From: Cellulomonas sp.
GTDB lineage: Bacteria; Actinomycetota; Actinomycetes; Actinomycetales; Cellulomonadaceae
Direction of reading: 5' to 3'
NCBI GenBank assembly: GCA_027451305.1
Contig: DAIDJQ010000163.1
Coordinates: forward strand, 1 to 30,033
Length of the DNA stretch: 30,033 nucleotides
Both the position numbers and the translations under genes were made by a program. Each line of letters starts with the position of its first letter. Positions within the stretch are counted from its first letter, which is position 1. The notes under the pieces were generated by a model that saw nothing but the letters and a program-made list of their open reading frames with translations, searched no databases and was not told the DNA's origin. Positions 16,995 through 26,083 of the stretch are shown in pieces.

Positions 16995-17477
16995 ATGACT
17001 TTCACTGTTGGGGAGACCGTTGTCTACCCGCACCACGGTGCAGCGTTGATCGAAGAGATCAAGACCCGGACCATCCGTGGCGAGGACAAGATCTACCTCA
17101 AGCTCAAGGTCGCGCAGGGTGACCTGACCATCGAGGTGCCGGCCGAGAACGTGGACCTCGTCGGTGTGCGGGACGTCGTCGGTCAGGAGGGCCTCGAGCG
17201 CGTCTTCGACGTGCTTCGTGCCCCGTACACCGAGGAGCCGACAAACTGGTCGCGTCGTTACAAGGCCAATCTCGAGAAGCTCGCCTCGGGCGATGTCATC
17301 AAGGTGGCCGAGGTCGTCCGTGACCTGTCGCGCCGCGACGCGGACCGCGGCCTGTCGGCCGGCGAGAAGCGCATGCTGGCCAAGGCCCGCCAGATCCTGG
17401 TCTCGGAGCTCGCCCTGGCCGAGCACACCCAGGAGGACAAGGCCGAGGCGATCCTCGACGAGGTGCTGGCGTCCTGA
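16995..17477 (+). CDS. carD: RNA polymerase-binding transcription factor CarD
   Basis: CarD binds the RNA polymerase beta subunit and stabilises open promoter complexes, notably at rRNA promoters. The 160-residue product aligns without gaps to M. tuberculosis CarD. The N-terminal Tudor-like RNA polymerase-interaction domain (1-53) has [18 protein letters not shown], with R25 kept. The helical C-terminal domain has [18 protein letters not shown] (83-100), with W85, the residue that wedges into the promoter minor groove. Position 47 is Glu ([10 protein letters not shown]) where mycobacteria have Arg that contacts polymerase, and S112 replaces Trp in DLWRR. ATG 16995 matches the family start; an in-frame ATG upstream at 16902 would add a non-conserved leader crossing the promoter. 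ispD follows after 30 bases. Confidence 0.97.
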   Translation: MTFTVGETVVYPHHGAALIEEIKTRTIRGEDKIYLKLKVAQGDLTIEVPAENVDLVGVRDVVGQEGLERVFDVLRAPYTEEPTNWSRRYKANLEKLASGDVIKVAEVVRDLSRRDADRGLSAGEKRMLAKARQILVSELALAEHTQEDKAEAILDEVLAS

Positions 17478-17507
17478 CCTGCTGATCGGCTGACGGGGAG
17501 CCCGACC

Positions 17508-18239
17508 ATGACGGTCGCCGCGATCCTCACCGCCGCCGGGAGCGGATCCCGGTTGGGCCACGTGCTGCCCAAGGCCTTCGTGCCTGTGCAGGGCGTGGCC
17601 CTCGTCGTACATGCCGCACGGGCGCTGCTGGCCGCGCGGCCTGCGGACGGCCCGGGGGTGGAGCGGCTGGTGGTCACCGTCCCGGCGGGCCAGGTGACGG
17701 CGGCGCAGGCGCTGCTGCGGGCCGGGCTGGGGCCGCGGGCGTCGTTCGTGGTGGTGGCGGGCGGCGCGACCAGGCAGGCATCGGTGGCGGCAGGGCTCAG
17801 GGCCGTTCCCGACGAGGCGTCGGTGGTGCTGGTGCACGACGCGGCGCGGGCCTTCGCCCCGCCCGAGCTGGTGGCGCGCGTGATCCAGGCGGTGCGGGCC
17901 GGGCACCCGGCGGTGGTGCCGGGGCTGGCGGTGACGGACACGATCAAACGCGTCGGTGCGGGCGGCGCCGACGGGGCGCCGGTGGTGGCCACGGTGCCGC
18001 GCGAGGAGCTGCGCGCCGTGCAGACGCCGCAGGGGTTCGACCGGGCCGTGCTGGTCCGGGCCCACGAGAGCGGTGCCCATCGCGCGGGCGGCGAGACGAC
18101 GGCCGCGTCCGACGACGCGGGCCTGGTGGAGGCCCTCGGCCTGCCGGTGTGGATGGTGCCGGGCGACGAGCGCGCGGCGAAGATCACCACCCCCCGGGAC
18201 CTGCACCTGTCCGAGGTGCTCGCGGCGGTGGCGCCGTGA
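17508..18239 (+). CDS. ispD: 2-C-methyl-D-erythritol 4-phosphate cytidylyltransferase
   Basis: IspD joins MEP with CTP to form CDP-ME, the third step of the non-mevalonate isoprenoid pathway. The 243-residue product has the nucleotide-binding loop AAGSGSRLG (9-17) with the PKAF lysine (K22), and the family motifs [12 protein letters not shown] (about 107-118), [15 protein letters not shown] and a SDDAGLVE segment. GGGGAG (17495-17500) is the ribosome binding site of the ATG at 17508. The stop overlaps the ispF start as GTGA, so the two enzymes are translationally coupled. Gene order carD-ispD-ispF is as in Mycobacterium. Length and motifs are normal. Confidence 0.96.
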   Translation: MTVAAILTAAGSGSRLGHVLPKAFVPVQGVALVVHAARALLAARPADGPGVERLVVTVPAGQVTAAQALLRAGLGPRASFVVVAGGATRQASVAAGLRAVPDEASVVLVHDAARAFAPPELVARVIQAVRAGHPAVVPGLAVTDTIKRVGAGGADGAPVVATVPREELRAVQTPQGFDRAVLVRAHESGAHRAGGETTAASDDAGLVEALGLPVWMVPGDERAAKITTPRDLHLSEVLAAVAP

Positions 18240-18754
18240 GCGCCGAGGCGCTGCCCGGGCCCGTCGAGCTGCCACGGACCGGGATCGGCGTGGACGTGCA
18301 CGCCTACGACCCGGACCCGCCGGAGGGTGCCGCGCTCCACCTCGCGGGGCTCGTGTGGCCCGGGGAGCGGCCGCTCGCCGGGCACTCGGACGCGGACGTC
18401 GCGGCGCATGCGGCGGCGGACGCCCTGCTGTCGGCGGCGGGGCTCGGTGACCTGGGCTCCCAGTTCGGCACCTCCGACCCGGCGTGGGCGGGTGCGGCGG
18501 GCACTGCCCTGCTGGCCGAGACGGCGCGGAGGGTCCGCGCCGCCGGGTTCGTCGTCGGGAACGTCGCGGTGCAGGTGATCGGCAACCGCCCGCGGCTGGG
18601 CCCCCGGCGGGACGAGGCGCAGGCGGCCCTGTCGGCCGCTGCCGGGGCACCGGTGACCGTCTCGGCGACCACCACCGACGGGCTCGGCCTGACCGGCCGG
18701 GGCGACGGCGTGGCCGCGATCGCGACCGCCCTCGTCGTGCGCAACCGTCGTTGA
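18236..18754 (+). CDS. ispF: 2-C-methyl-D-erythritol 2,4-cyclodiphosphate synthase
   Basis: IspF cyclises CDP-ME 2-phosphate to MEcPP with release of CMP; it acts as a homotrimer with zinc. The 172-residue product has the zinc ligands D20 and H22 ([10 protein letters not shown]) and H58 ([17 protein letters not shown]), the GDLGSQF loop (71-77) and the signature [14 protein letters not shown] near the C-terminus. The middle segment ([21 protein letters not shown]) follows the actinobacterial pattern. GTG 18236 was taken as start because it overlaps the ispD stop. The family core begins only near residue 16, so the first 15 residues ([12 protein letters not shown]) are an unconserved extension and a later start is possible but has no good codon. 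Confidence 0.95.
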   Translation: MSAEALPGPVELPRTGIGVDVHAYDPDPPEGAALHLAGLVWPGERPLAGHSDADVAAHAAADALLSAAGLGDLGSQFGTSDPAWAGAAGTALLAETARRVRAAGFVVGNVAVQVIGNRPRLGPRRDEAQAALSAAAGAPVTVSATTTDGLGLTGRGDGVAAIATALVVRNRR

Positions 18755-18829
18755 CCTGCGCCGATGACGCCCTCCGGTTGCCGCCAGCCGGGTGACCCGG
18801 GACCGTTGGACGACGAGTGCACCCCGGTC

Positions 18830-18843
18830 ATGACTATCGTCAT
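18830..18843. promoter_or_regulatory. Operator-like palindrome before the TetR gene
   Basis: ATGAC-TATC-GTCAT (18830-18843) is a perfect 5-4-5 inverted repeat in the 155-base gap between ispF and the TetR gene. A TATCGT -10-like hexamer (18835-18840) lies within it. It is a candidate autoregulatory site. No convincing -35 or terminator was found in the gap. Confidence 0.4.
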
Positions 18844-18909
18844 CCTTGCGATTCCACATCACCGCGGGGCCGACGGCGCCCATGAGCGGCACCGGCGCGA
18901 GGAGGCCCC

Positions 18910-19539
18910 ATGAACCGACTGCCCGTCGCAGAGCGGCGTGAGCAGCTGATCGACGCGGCGATCCACGTCGCGAGCCGGGACGGCATCGAGGCCGCCACGG
19001 TGCGTGCCATCGCCGCCGAGGCCGGGGTCTCGCTGGGGGTGGTGCACTACTGCTTCCGCGACAAGGACGAGCTGCTGCGGGAGATGGCGCACTACATCAC
19101 GCGGCAGAACCTCACCACGGGACTGCAGCAGATGCCGCCCGAGGGTGAGGCCGGCGAGATCATCCACGGCGCCATCCACCTGCTGTGGGCCAACATCAGC
19201 GCCACGCGCGGCGCTCAGCTGCTGAGCTTCGAGCTGACCACGTACTCCATGCGGCACCCCGAGGTGCGGCAGGTGTCCGTCGAGCAGTACACCGTCAGTC
19301 ACGAGGCGGCCCGCACCTTCCTGGAGAGCGTGGCGCAGGCGGCGCACATCGAGTGGACGCTGCCCGTCGCCCAGCTGGCGCGGCTGGTGGTGATGGCCAC
19401 CGACGGCATCACGCTGGCGTGGCTGGCCGATCGTGAGGGGGAGAAGGCGGTGGCCGCGCTCGAGGTGTTCGGGACGTTCCTCGCCGGGCACATGCGTCCC
19501 GTGCAGGACGAGCGCTCGCTCGTGGACCAGCCGGCCTGA
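18910..19539 (+). CDS. TetR family transcriptional regulator
   Basis: This is a one-domain-plus-ligand-pocket repressor of the TetR family. The 209-residue product has the HTH region at about 10-55: TVRAIAAEAGVSLGVVHYCF (30-49) is the helix-turn-helix, followed by the conserved RDKDELL. The rest (60-195) is helical and variable, so the ligand cannot be inferred. AGGAGG at 18900-18905 is a strong ribosome binding site. The stop overlaps the MFS transporter start (TGATG), so the regulator probably controls that transporter and itself. The pair lies between ispF and cysS, which are adjacent in Mycobacterium, so it looks like a lineage-specific insertion, though base composition does not differ visibly from its neighbours. 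Confidence 0.9.
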   Translation: MNRLPVAERREQLIDAAIHVASRDGIEAATVRAIAAEAGVSLGVVHYCFRDKDELLREMAHYITRQNLTTGLQQMPPEGEAGEIIHGAIHLLWANISATRGAQLLSFELTTYSMRHPEVRQVSVEQYTVSHEAARTFLESVAQAAHIEWTLPVAQLARLVVMATDGITLAWLADREGEKAVAALEVFGTFLAGHMRPVQDERSLVDQPA

Positions 19540-20813
19540 TGGCCTCGCCGGCGGAGGCGGTGGACCGCACGCCGACCGTCCCCGCGGCGGCCCGGCGCGC
19601 CCGGCTGGCGGTCTCGGCGGCGTTCGCGGCGCAGGGTCTCTCGTACGCCCTGGTGCTGAACAGCCTGCCGGTCCTCGAGAGCCGGCACGGCGTGGGCATC
19701 CCGCAGGTGACCGAGGTGATCCTCGGCGTGTGCGTGCTCGCGGCCGCGGGGACGGTGCTGGCGGACCGGCTCGCGGCCTCCGCCGCGGGCAGCCGCGGCG
19801 GGCTGGTCGCGGGCCTGTCCGTGCTCGGCGCGGCGCTGGTGGGGATCTCGGCCGCGCCCTCGTTCCCGGTGCTGGTGGGGGCGTTCCTCGGGTACGGGCT
19901 GGGGCTCGGGCTCGTCGACGCCTCCGTCAACATGCAGGCGGTGGCCGTGCAGCACCGGTACGGACGGTCCCTGCTGGCCGGGTTCCACGGGGCGTGGTCC
20001 GGTGGCGGCATCGCCGGTGCGTTGCTGGTGGCGGTACTGGCCGAACGGTGGCCGGTGCGCCCGCTGGTGGTGGTGATCCTGCTCGGGGTCCCGGCGGCGC
20101 TGGCAGCCGCGGTGCTGGTGCAGCGGACCGGCTGGTGGTCCGGCGGTGCCGTGGCGGGACTGCCGGCAGCGGACGTCGGGGACGTCGAGACGGGGGTCGG
20201 TGGACCGAGGCCGGCGGCGGACAGCGGCGTGGTGCGCGTGCCGTGGCGGCCGGTGCTGCTGCTCGGCCTCGTGGTGGTGGCCTACTACATCGTCGACTCG
20301 GCGGTCTCCGCCTGGAGCGCCCTGTTCCTCGCGCACGACATCGGGGCGCCCTCCCGGCTGCAGCCGCTCGGCTATGCGGCCTACCTCGGCACCACCCTCG
20401 TGTCCCGGATCGTCGGCGACCTGGCCGTGCGGCGGGTCGGCCGCGTGGCGGTGGTGCGGTTCGGTGCGGTGCTCGGCACGCTCGGCCTGCTGCTGGTGAT
20501 GGTGGCGAGCACCCCGTGGCCGGTGGTGCTGGGCTTCGCGCTCGTAGGGCTCGGGCTCGGGGTGGTCCCGCCGATGTCGTTCTCGGCCGCCGGCGACGTG
20601 GCGCCGGGTCACGCGGACGCGGTGGTCGCGAGGCTGAACTACTTCAACTACGTCGGTGTGGTGCTCGGTGGCGTGGCGGTCGGAGCGGTCGGCTCGCTCG
20701 CCACCCTGCGGGCCGGCTTCCTCGTCCCCGCCGTCCTGGTGCTGGCGGTGGTGCTGGTGGCGAGGGTGCTCGGCACCCCGGCAGGTACCGGGACCGAGGA
20801 GCCGCCCCGGTAG
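19539..20813 (+). CDS. MFS transporter, substrate unknown
   Basis: This is a major facilitator superfamily membrane transporter of 424 residues with about 12 hydrophobic segments. Two halves (about 22-190 and 232-412) are joined by a Gly/Ala/Asp-rich cytoplasmic loop (about 191-231). YGLGLGLVDASVNMQAVAVQ (about 126-145) and the repeated GLG motifs in late helices are typical of sugar-permease-like or drug-exporter-like MFS members, in which VDASVN follows a Gly-rich helix. The ATG overlaps the TetR stop by one base. The last codon, TAG, starts the TAGCCT -10 box of cysS. Whether it imports or exports, and what, is not visible. Regulation by the TetR partner is inferred from coupling. Confidence 0.85.
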   Translation: MASPAEAVDRTPTVPAAARRARLAVSAAFAAQGLSYALVLNSLPVLESRHGVGIPQVTEVILGVCVLAAAGTVLADRLAASAAGSRGGLVAGLSVLGAALVGISAAPSFPVLVGAFLGYGLGLGLVDASVNMQAVAVQHRYGRSLLAGFHGAWSGGGIAGALLVAVLAERWPVRPLVVVILLGVPAALAAAVLVQRTGWWSGGAVAGLPAADVGDVETGVGGPRPAADSGVVRVPWRPVLLLGLVVVAYYIVDSAVSAWSALFLAHDIGAPSRLQPLGYAAYLGTTLVSRIVGDLAVRRVGRVAVVRFGAVLGTLGLLLVMVASTPWPVVLGFALVGLGLGVVPPMSFSAAGDVAPGHADAVVARLNYFNYVGVVLGGVAVGAVGSLATLRAGFLVPAVLVLAVVLVARVLGTPAGTGTEEPPR

Positions 20814-20816
20814 CCT
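20811..20816 (+). promoter_or_regulatory. -10 box of cysS, possibly leaderless
   Basis: TAGCCT overlaps the MFS stop codon and lies 6 nt before the cysS GTG. With no Shine-Dalgarno in the 6-nt gap, transcription probably begins at the start codon. The -35 region inside the MFS gene is not recognisable. Confidence 0.45.
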
Positions 20817-20822
20817 TGGTCG

Positions 20823-22262
20823 GTGACCCTCCGGCTCTTCGACTCCGCGACCCGCGCGGTGCGTGACTTCGTCCCCCTCGTCGAAGGCCAGGTCGGCATC
20901 TACCTCTGCGGCGCGACCGTGCAGGCGCCGCCGCACGTCGGGCACGTGCGGTCGTCCATCGCGTTCGACGTGCTGGTCCGCTGGCTGCGCCGCACCGGGC
21001 ACCGGGTGACGATGATCCGCAACGTCACGGACATCGACGACAAGATCCTGGCCAAGGCCGCCGACGCCGGGATGCCGTGGTGGGCCTGGGCGATGGCCAA
21101 CGAGCGGGCGTTCACCGCGGCCTACGACGCGCTGGGCGTGCTGCCCCCCGAGTACGAGCCGCGCGCCACCGGGCACGTTCCGGCGATGGTCGAGCTGATG
21201 ACCCGGCTGATGGACACCGGTCACGCGTACGCCACCGGCCCCGGGGACGTGTACTTCGACGTCCGCTCCTACCCGGCCTACGGCGCGCTGACCAACCAGC
21301 GGCCGGACGACATCGTCGAGACCTCCGACGAGGCTGTCGACGGGGCTGCCAAGCACGACCCGCACGACTTCGCGCTCTGGAAGGCGCCGAAGCCGGGGGA
21401 GCCGGAGACCGCCGCGTGGGACACCCCGTTCGGGCGGGGCCGTCCCGGCTGGCACCTCGAGTGCTCGGCGATGGCGCGCCGGTACCTGGGTGACTCGTTC
21501 GACATCCACTGCGGCGGCCTGGACCTGCGCTTCCCGCACCACGAGAACGAGCTGGCGCAGTCGCGGGCCGCCGGGTACGGGTTCGCCCGGTACTGGCTGC
21601 ACAACGGCTGGGTGACGCAGGGCGGCACCAAGATGAGCAAGTCGCTCGGCAACGGGCTTCTGGTGTCCGCGGTGCTGGCGCAGGTGCCCGCGGCGGTGGT
21701 GCGGTACGCGCTGACCGCGGTGCACTACCGGTCGATGCTCGAGTGGTCGGACGGCACCCTCGCCGAGGCCGCGGCGACCTGGGACCGGCTGTCCGGCTTC
21801 GTCGCCCGTGCCGCCGAGAAGGTGGGTGCGGTGGACCTCGCGACGGTCGCGGCAGCGGAGCTGCCCGCGGACTTCGTCGCGGCGATGGACGACGACCTCA
21901 ACGTGCCGGCCGCGCTCGCCGTGGTGCACGAGGTGCTGCGCGCGGGCAACTCCGCGCTGGCCCGTGGGGACGACGAGGCGGCGCGCGCCGCGATGGTGGA
22001 GCTGCGAGGCATGCTGGACGTGCTCGGCCTGGACCCCGCCGGGGAGCAGTGGGGCGCGACGCGCCTCGCGGACGACCGCGCGGCCCGGGCCCTGGACGCG
22101 CTGGTCGGCGCCGAGCTGGCCGCCCGCGCGCAGGCGCGTGCAGTACGTGACTTCGCCACCTCGGACGCGATCCGGGACCGCCTGGGCGCCGCCGGCGTCC
22201 TGGTGGAGGACTCGAAGGACGGCGCGCGGTGGTCGCTCGCCGCCAGGGACGAGGAGATCTGA
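20823..22262 (+). CDS. cysS: Cysteinyl-tRNA synthetase
   Basis: CysS charges tRNA-Cys. The 479-residue product is a class I synthetase with HIGH-type HVGH at 38-41 (PPHVGHVRS) and KMSKS at 270-274. Its zinc ligands C29, C214, H239 and E243 lie within five residues of the E. coli positions. It keeps [13 protein letters not shown] and the catalytic [12 protein letters not shown] block (232-243). The alternative, MshC (cysteine:GlcN-Ins ligase), is a shorter paralogue that carries a different C-terminus; the anticodon-binding C-terminal region here (about 300-470, with [21 protein letters not shown]) marks it as CysS. GTG 20823 fits the family start ([11 protein letters not shown]). The stop overlaps the rlmB start (TGATG). 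Confidence 0.96.
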   Translation: MTLRLFDSATRAVRDFVPLVEGQVGIYLCGATVQAPPHVGHVRSSIAFDVLVRWLRRTGHRVTMIRNVTDIDDKILAKAADAGMPWWAWAMANERAFTAAYDALGVLPPEYEPRATGHVPAMVELMTRLMDTGHAYATGPGDVYFDVRSYPAYGALTNQRPDDIVETSDEAVDGAAKHDPHDFALWKAPKPGEPETAAWDTPFGRGRPGWHLECSAMARRYLGDSFDIHCGGLDLRFPHHENELAQSRAAGYGFARYWLHNGWVTQGGTKMSKSLGNGLLVSAVLAQVPAAVVRYALTAVHYRSMLEWSDGTLAEAAATWDRLSGFVARAAEKVGAVDLATVAAAELPADFVAAMDDDLNVPAALAVVHEVLRAGNSALARGDDEAARAAMVELRGMLDVLGLDPAGEQWGATRLADDRAARALDALVGAELAARAQARAVRDFATSDAIRDRLGAAGVLVEDSKDGARWSLAARDEEI

Positions 22263-23272
22263 TGGCCGGCAACTCGCAGCGGCGCGGCGCCACGCGCAAG
22301 GCAGGGTCGAAGAAGGCTCCTGGCACCGGCACGGGCGGTCACGGGCGCAAGGCGCTCGAGGGCAGGGGCCCGACGCCCAAGGCGGAGGACCGGCCGTACC
22401 ACCCCGCGCACCAGCGCAAGGCGGCGGCCATCCGTGGCGGTGCGTCGGGCGCCGGCCGTCCGACGGTTCCCGGCCGGCCGGGCGCGGCACGGGCCGGCTC
22501 TGCCGGCCGCGGACGCCAGGCCCCCGGCAAGGAGGTGGTCGGCGGTCGCAACTCGGTGCTCGAGGCGCTGCGCGCCGGTGTCCCGGCCTCGACGGTGTAC
22601 CTGGCGGCCCGGCTCGAGGCGGACGACCGCACGCGCGAGATCATCGCCATCGCGGCGGATGCAGGGCTGCCGATCCTCGAGGTCAGCCGCCTCGAGCTGG
22701 ACCGGATGACCGACGGCGGCGTGCACCAGGGCGTGGTGCTCCAGGTGCCGGCCTACGTCTACTCCGACCCGGACGACCTGCTGGACGTCGCCGAACGGAG
22801 CGGCCGGCCGGCGCTGGTGGTGGCGCTCGACGGCGTCACCGACCCCCGCAACCTCGGGGCCGTGCTGCGCAGCGCCGGGGCGTTCGGCGCCCACGGCGTG
22901 CTGGTGCCGCAGCGACGGTCCGCGGGGGTCACCGCCTCGGCGTGGAAGGTCTCGGCCGGTGCTGCGGCACGCGTGCCGGTGGCGCGCGCGACCAACCTGG
23001 CCCGCACGCTGGCGGAGTACCGGCAGGCAGGGGTGTTCGTCGTCGGGCTGGACGGGCACGGGACGGTGCCGGTCGCGGAGCTGCCGTTCGCCGGCGACCC
23101 GCTGGTGCTCGTCGTCGGCTCGGAGGGCAAGGGGCTGTCCCGGTTGGTGCGGGAGCAGTGCGACGCGCTCGCGGCCATCCCGATCGCCTCGGCGGTGGAG
23201 TCGCTGAACGCCGGTGTGGCGGCCGGGATCGCGCTCTACGAGGTGGCGAGGGCGCGCACCACGGCGGAGTGA
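22262..23272 (+). CDS. rlmB: 23S rRNA (guanosine-2'-O-)-methyltransferase, RlmB/TrmH family
   Basis: This SpoU-family enzyme 2'-O-methylates a guanosine of 23S rRNA using S-adenosylmethionine. The 336-residue product has a long Gly/Arg/Lys/Pro-rich N-terminus (1-90) that is probably disordered and RNA-binding, a substrate-binding domain (about 91-165, [12 protein letters not shown]), and the knotted catalytic domain: motif 1 [12 protein letters not shown] (194-205; N197, R203), motif 2 VVGSEGKGL (284-292; E288), motif 3 [15 protein letters not shown] (306-320; S314, N316). The start is fixed by the TGATG overlap with cysS. cysS-rlmB adjacency is widely conserved in actinobacteria. The exact nucleotide is assumed from the family. 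Confidence 0.93.
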   Translation: MAGNSQRRGATRKAGSKKAPGTGTGGHGRKALEGRGPTPKAEDRPYHPAHQRKAAAIRGGASGAGRPTVPGRPGAARAGSAGRGRQAPGKEVVGGRNSVLEALRAGVPASTVYLAARLEADDRTREIIAIAADAGLPILEVSRLELDRMTDGGVHQGVVLQVPAYVYSDPDDLLDVAERSGRPALVVALDGVTDPRNLGAVLRSAGAFGAHGVLVPQRRSAGVTASAWKVSAGAAARVPVARATNLARTLAEYRQAGVFVVGLDGHGTVPVAELPFAGDPLVLVVGSEGKGLSRLVREQCDALAAIPIASAVESLNAGVAAGIALYEVARARTTAE

Positions 23273-23312
23273 CGGGCGTGCCGGCGGCCCGGGCGGTGTG
23301 CCGCGACGGCGC

Positions 23313-24602
23313 TCAGTCCCGGGTGGCCGGGTCTGCGACGGGCTCCTCCACGCGCGGGAGGCTGCCGGTCTCGTCCCGGAGGTCACCGGGGAGGCCACCG
23401 AGGATCGCCTGCTCGTCCGGTCGCAGCGGCAGGATCGTCGACAGGTAGGACGCGACCGTCTCGTCCATCGGCACGTCGCGGTGCTGCTGCTCGGACAGGT
23501 ACCACCGGTGGTCGAGCAGCTCGTGGAACACCTGGGCGGGCTCGAGCTTGCCGCGCAGCTCGCGGGGGACGGCGCGGACGGCGGGCTCGAACACCTCGGT
23601 GAGCCAGTCGTGGGCGACGAACGCCTCGTCCTCACGCTGCCGGTCGGTGGCCGCGCGGTACTCGTCCAGGTCGTTCAGCAGCCGGCGGGCCTGGTTCTCC
23701 TGCACGTCCAGGCCGGTGAGCCGCATCAGCCGGCGGGAGTGGTGGCCGGCGTCGACCACCTTGGGCTGGATCCGCACCGTGGTGCCGTCGACATCGGTGG
23801 TGATGTCGATCTCGTCGACGTCGAAGCCGAGGTCGTTGAGCCGGTCGATTCGGGCCTGCACCCGCCACCGGTCGCCGAACCCGAACGACTCCACCTCGGT
23901 CAGCGCCCGCCACAGCTCCTCGTACCGGACGGCCAGGGCGTCGCCGATCGCCACCGCGTCGGTGTCGTCCTCCAGGAACTCGCCGGCCTGCAGGTCCATC
24001 AGCTCGCCGATGATGTTGACGCGGGCGATCTCCAGGTCGTACGAGCGCTGCCCGTCGGTCAGCCTGTCGTGCAGGTCGCCCGTCTCCGCGTCCACCAGGT
24101 AGGCCGCGAACGTCTCGGCGTCGCGGCGGAACAGGGTGTTCGACAGGGACACGTCGCCCCAGTAGAAGCCGGCCAGGTGCAGCCGCACCAGCAGCACCGC
24201 CAGCGCGTCGATCAGGCGGGTGGCGGTGTCCGGGCGCAGCGACTGGCTGAACAGGGCGCGGTACGGCAGCGCGAACTGCAGGTGCTCGGTGATCAGCGCC
24301 GCCTCGAGCGGCTCGCCGCCGGGGGTGCGACGGCCGGTGATGACGCCCAGCGGCACCACGCTCGGCACGTCGAGCCGGCGCAGCTGGCGCAGCAGCTCGT
24401 ACTCGCGGAACGCGACGCTCTCGCCGATCTCCTTGACGGCGATCACGCGGCCGGACAGCCGGGCGAACCGCACGATGTGCCGTGAGATGCCGCGCGGGAG
24501 TGCGGCGAGGGCGGAGGTGGGCCAGTCCTCGAGCGCGATGTGCCAGGGGAGGTCGAGCAGCGCCGGGTCGGCCGACGAGGCGGTGATCTGCAGGCTCTGC
24601 AC
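23313..24602 (-). CDS. DUF4032 protein with kinase-like fold
   Basis: This 429-residue protein belongs to the DUF4032 group of actinobacterial proteins, whose function is not established. The N-terminal half looks like a protein kinase or WaaP-type (LPS kinase) fold. VIAVKEIGE (53-61) supplies the ATP-binding K57, REYELLRQL (66-74) the helix-C Glu, LHLAGFYWGDVSLSNTLF (141-158) the catalytic loop with D150 and N155, and AAYLVDAETGD (166-176) the metal-binding D171. The C-terminal half (about 190-400) is a separate acidic, helical domain. No signal peptide or membrane segment is seen. A GAGAGGAGC ribosome binding site precedes the ATG. It lies downstream of msiK on the same strand but after a strong terminator, so it probably has its own promoter, near the palindrome at 24631-24645. 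A phospho-acceptor cannot be inferred. Confidence 0.8.
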   Translation of the reverse strand: MQSLQITASSADPALLDLPWHIALEDWPTSALAALPRGISRHIVRFARLSGRVIAVKEIGESVAFREYELLRQLRRLDVPSVVPLGVITGRRTPGGEPLEAALITEHLQFALPYRALFSQSLRPDTATRLIDALAVLLVRLHLAGFYWGDVSLSNTLFRRDAETFAAYLVDAETGDLHDRLTDGQRSYDLEIARVNIIGELMDLQAGEFLEDDTDAVAIGDALAVRYEELWRALTEVESFGFGDRWRVQARIDRLNDLGFDVDEIDITTDVDGTTVRIQPKVVDAGHHSRRLMRLTGLDVQENQARRLLNDLDEYRAATDRQREDEAFVAHDWLTEVFEPAVRAVPRELRGKLEPAQVFHELLDHRWYLSEQQHRDVPMDETVASYLSTILPLRPDEQAILGGLPGDLRDETGSLPRVEEPVADPATRD

Positions 24603-24630
24603 CGTCGGTGCTCCTCTCGGCTCGTGTGCT

Positions 24631-24645
24631 CCGGAACGGTTCCGG
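24631..24645. promoter_or_regulatory. Perfect 7-1-7 palindrome upstream of the DUF4032 gene
   Basis: CCGGAAC-G-GTTCCGG reads identically on both strands apart from its centre base. It lies between the msiK terminator and the DUF4032 start. The GGAACGGTTCC core resembles LacI/GalR-family operators. Binding is inferred, and no promoter hexamers are evident. Confidence 0.45.
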
Positions 24646-24650
24646 GACGA

Positions 24651-24688
24651 CGTGAGGGGCGGGACCGGTGCCGGTCCCGCCCCTCACG
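24651..24688 (-). terminator. Terminator after msiK
   Basis: Perfect 18-nt complementary arms (24651-24668 and 24671-24688) meet at a 2-nt centre, 18 bases after the msiK stop. This is one of the strongest hairpins in the window and should separate msiK from the DUF4032 gene. Confidence 0.85.
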
Positions 24689-24706
24689 GGCGTCACGTGG
24701 AGCGGA

Positions 24707-25828
<1,122 letters not shown>

Positions 25829-25913
25829 GGCTGTGCCAATCCCTTCACCGGCAGGTACGTGCCGGACGATCCGAGTGAAGAGCTGCCCCGGGCCCAGGTA
25901 GGGCCGGGGAGGT

Positions 25914-25940
25914 GTCGTCGTCGACTCCGTCGACGACGAC
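25914..25940. terminator. Hairpin in the msiK upstream region
   Basis: Arms GTCGTCGTCGAC (25914-25925) and GTCGACGACGAC (25929-25940) pair perfectly around a 3-nt loop in the 255-base gap. It could end the transcript of the upstream membrane-protein gene, whose stop is about 145 bases away, or lie in the msiK leader. The rest of the gap holds an imperfect GC inverted repeat (about 25896-25920) and no gene that I can support. Confidence 0.5.
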
Positions 25941-26083
25941 GGTGGTGCCCGGATCCGAGGGTCCGCGCTCCGTCATCATGCCACAGGGGCACGGTGCGGT
26001 CTCCGGGCCTCTGGTCCGGGGTCGGCCCGCGGCGGCGCCCGACGCGTCGTGCTCCCGCCGCTCTCCGGTGGCAGGCAGGTGCG

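Noticed and set aside
19299..22490. A leftward open frame of more than 1,000 codons across the TetR, MFS and cysS genes
   Set aside because: It is antisense to three clear genes, is His/Arg/Pro/Gly-rich low-complexity, and has no start context or motif.
25829..26083. Possible small gene in the 255-base gap before msiK
   Set aside because: The open frames there have no ribosome binding site, no recognisable domain, and overlap the msiK leader hairpin.
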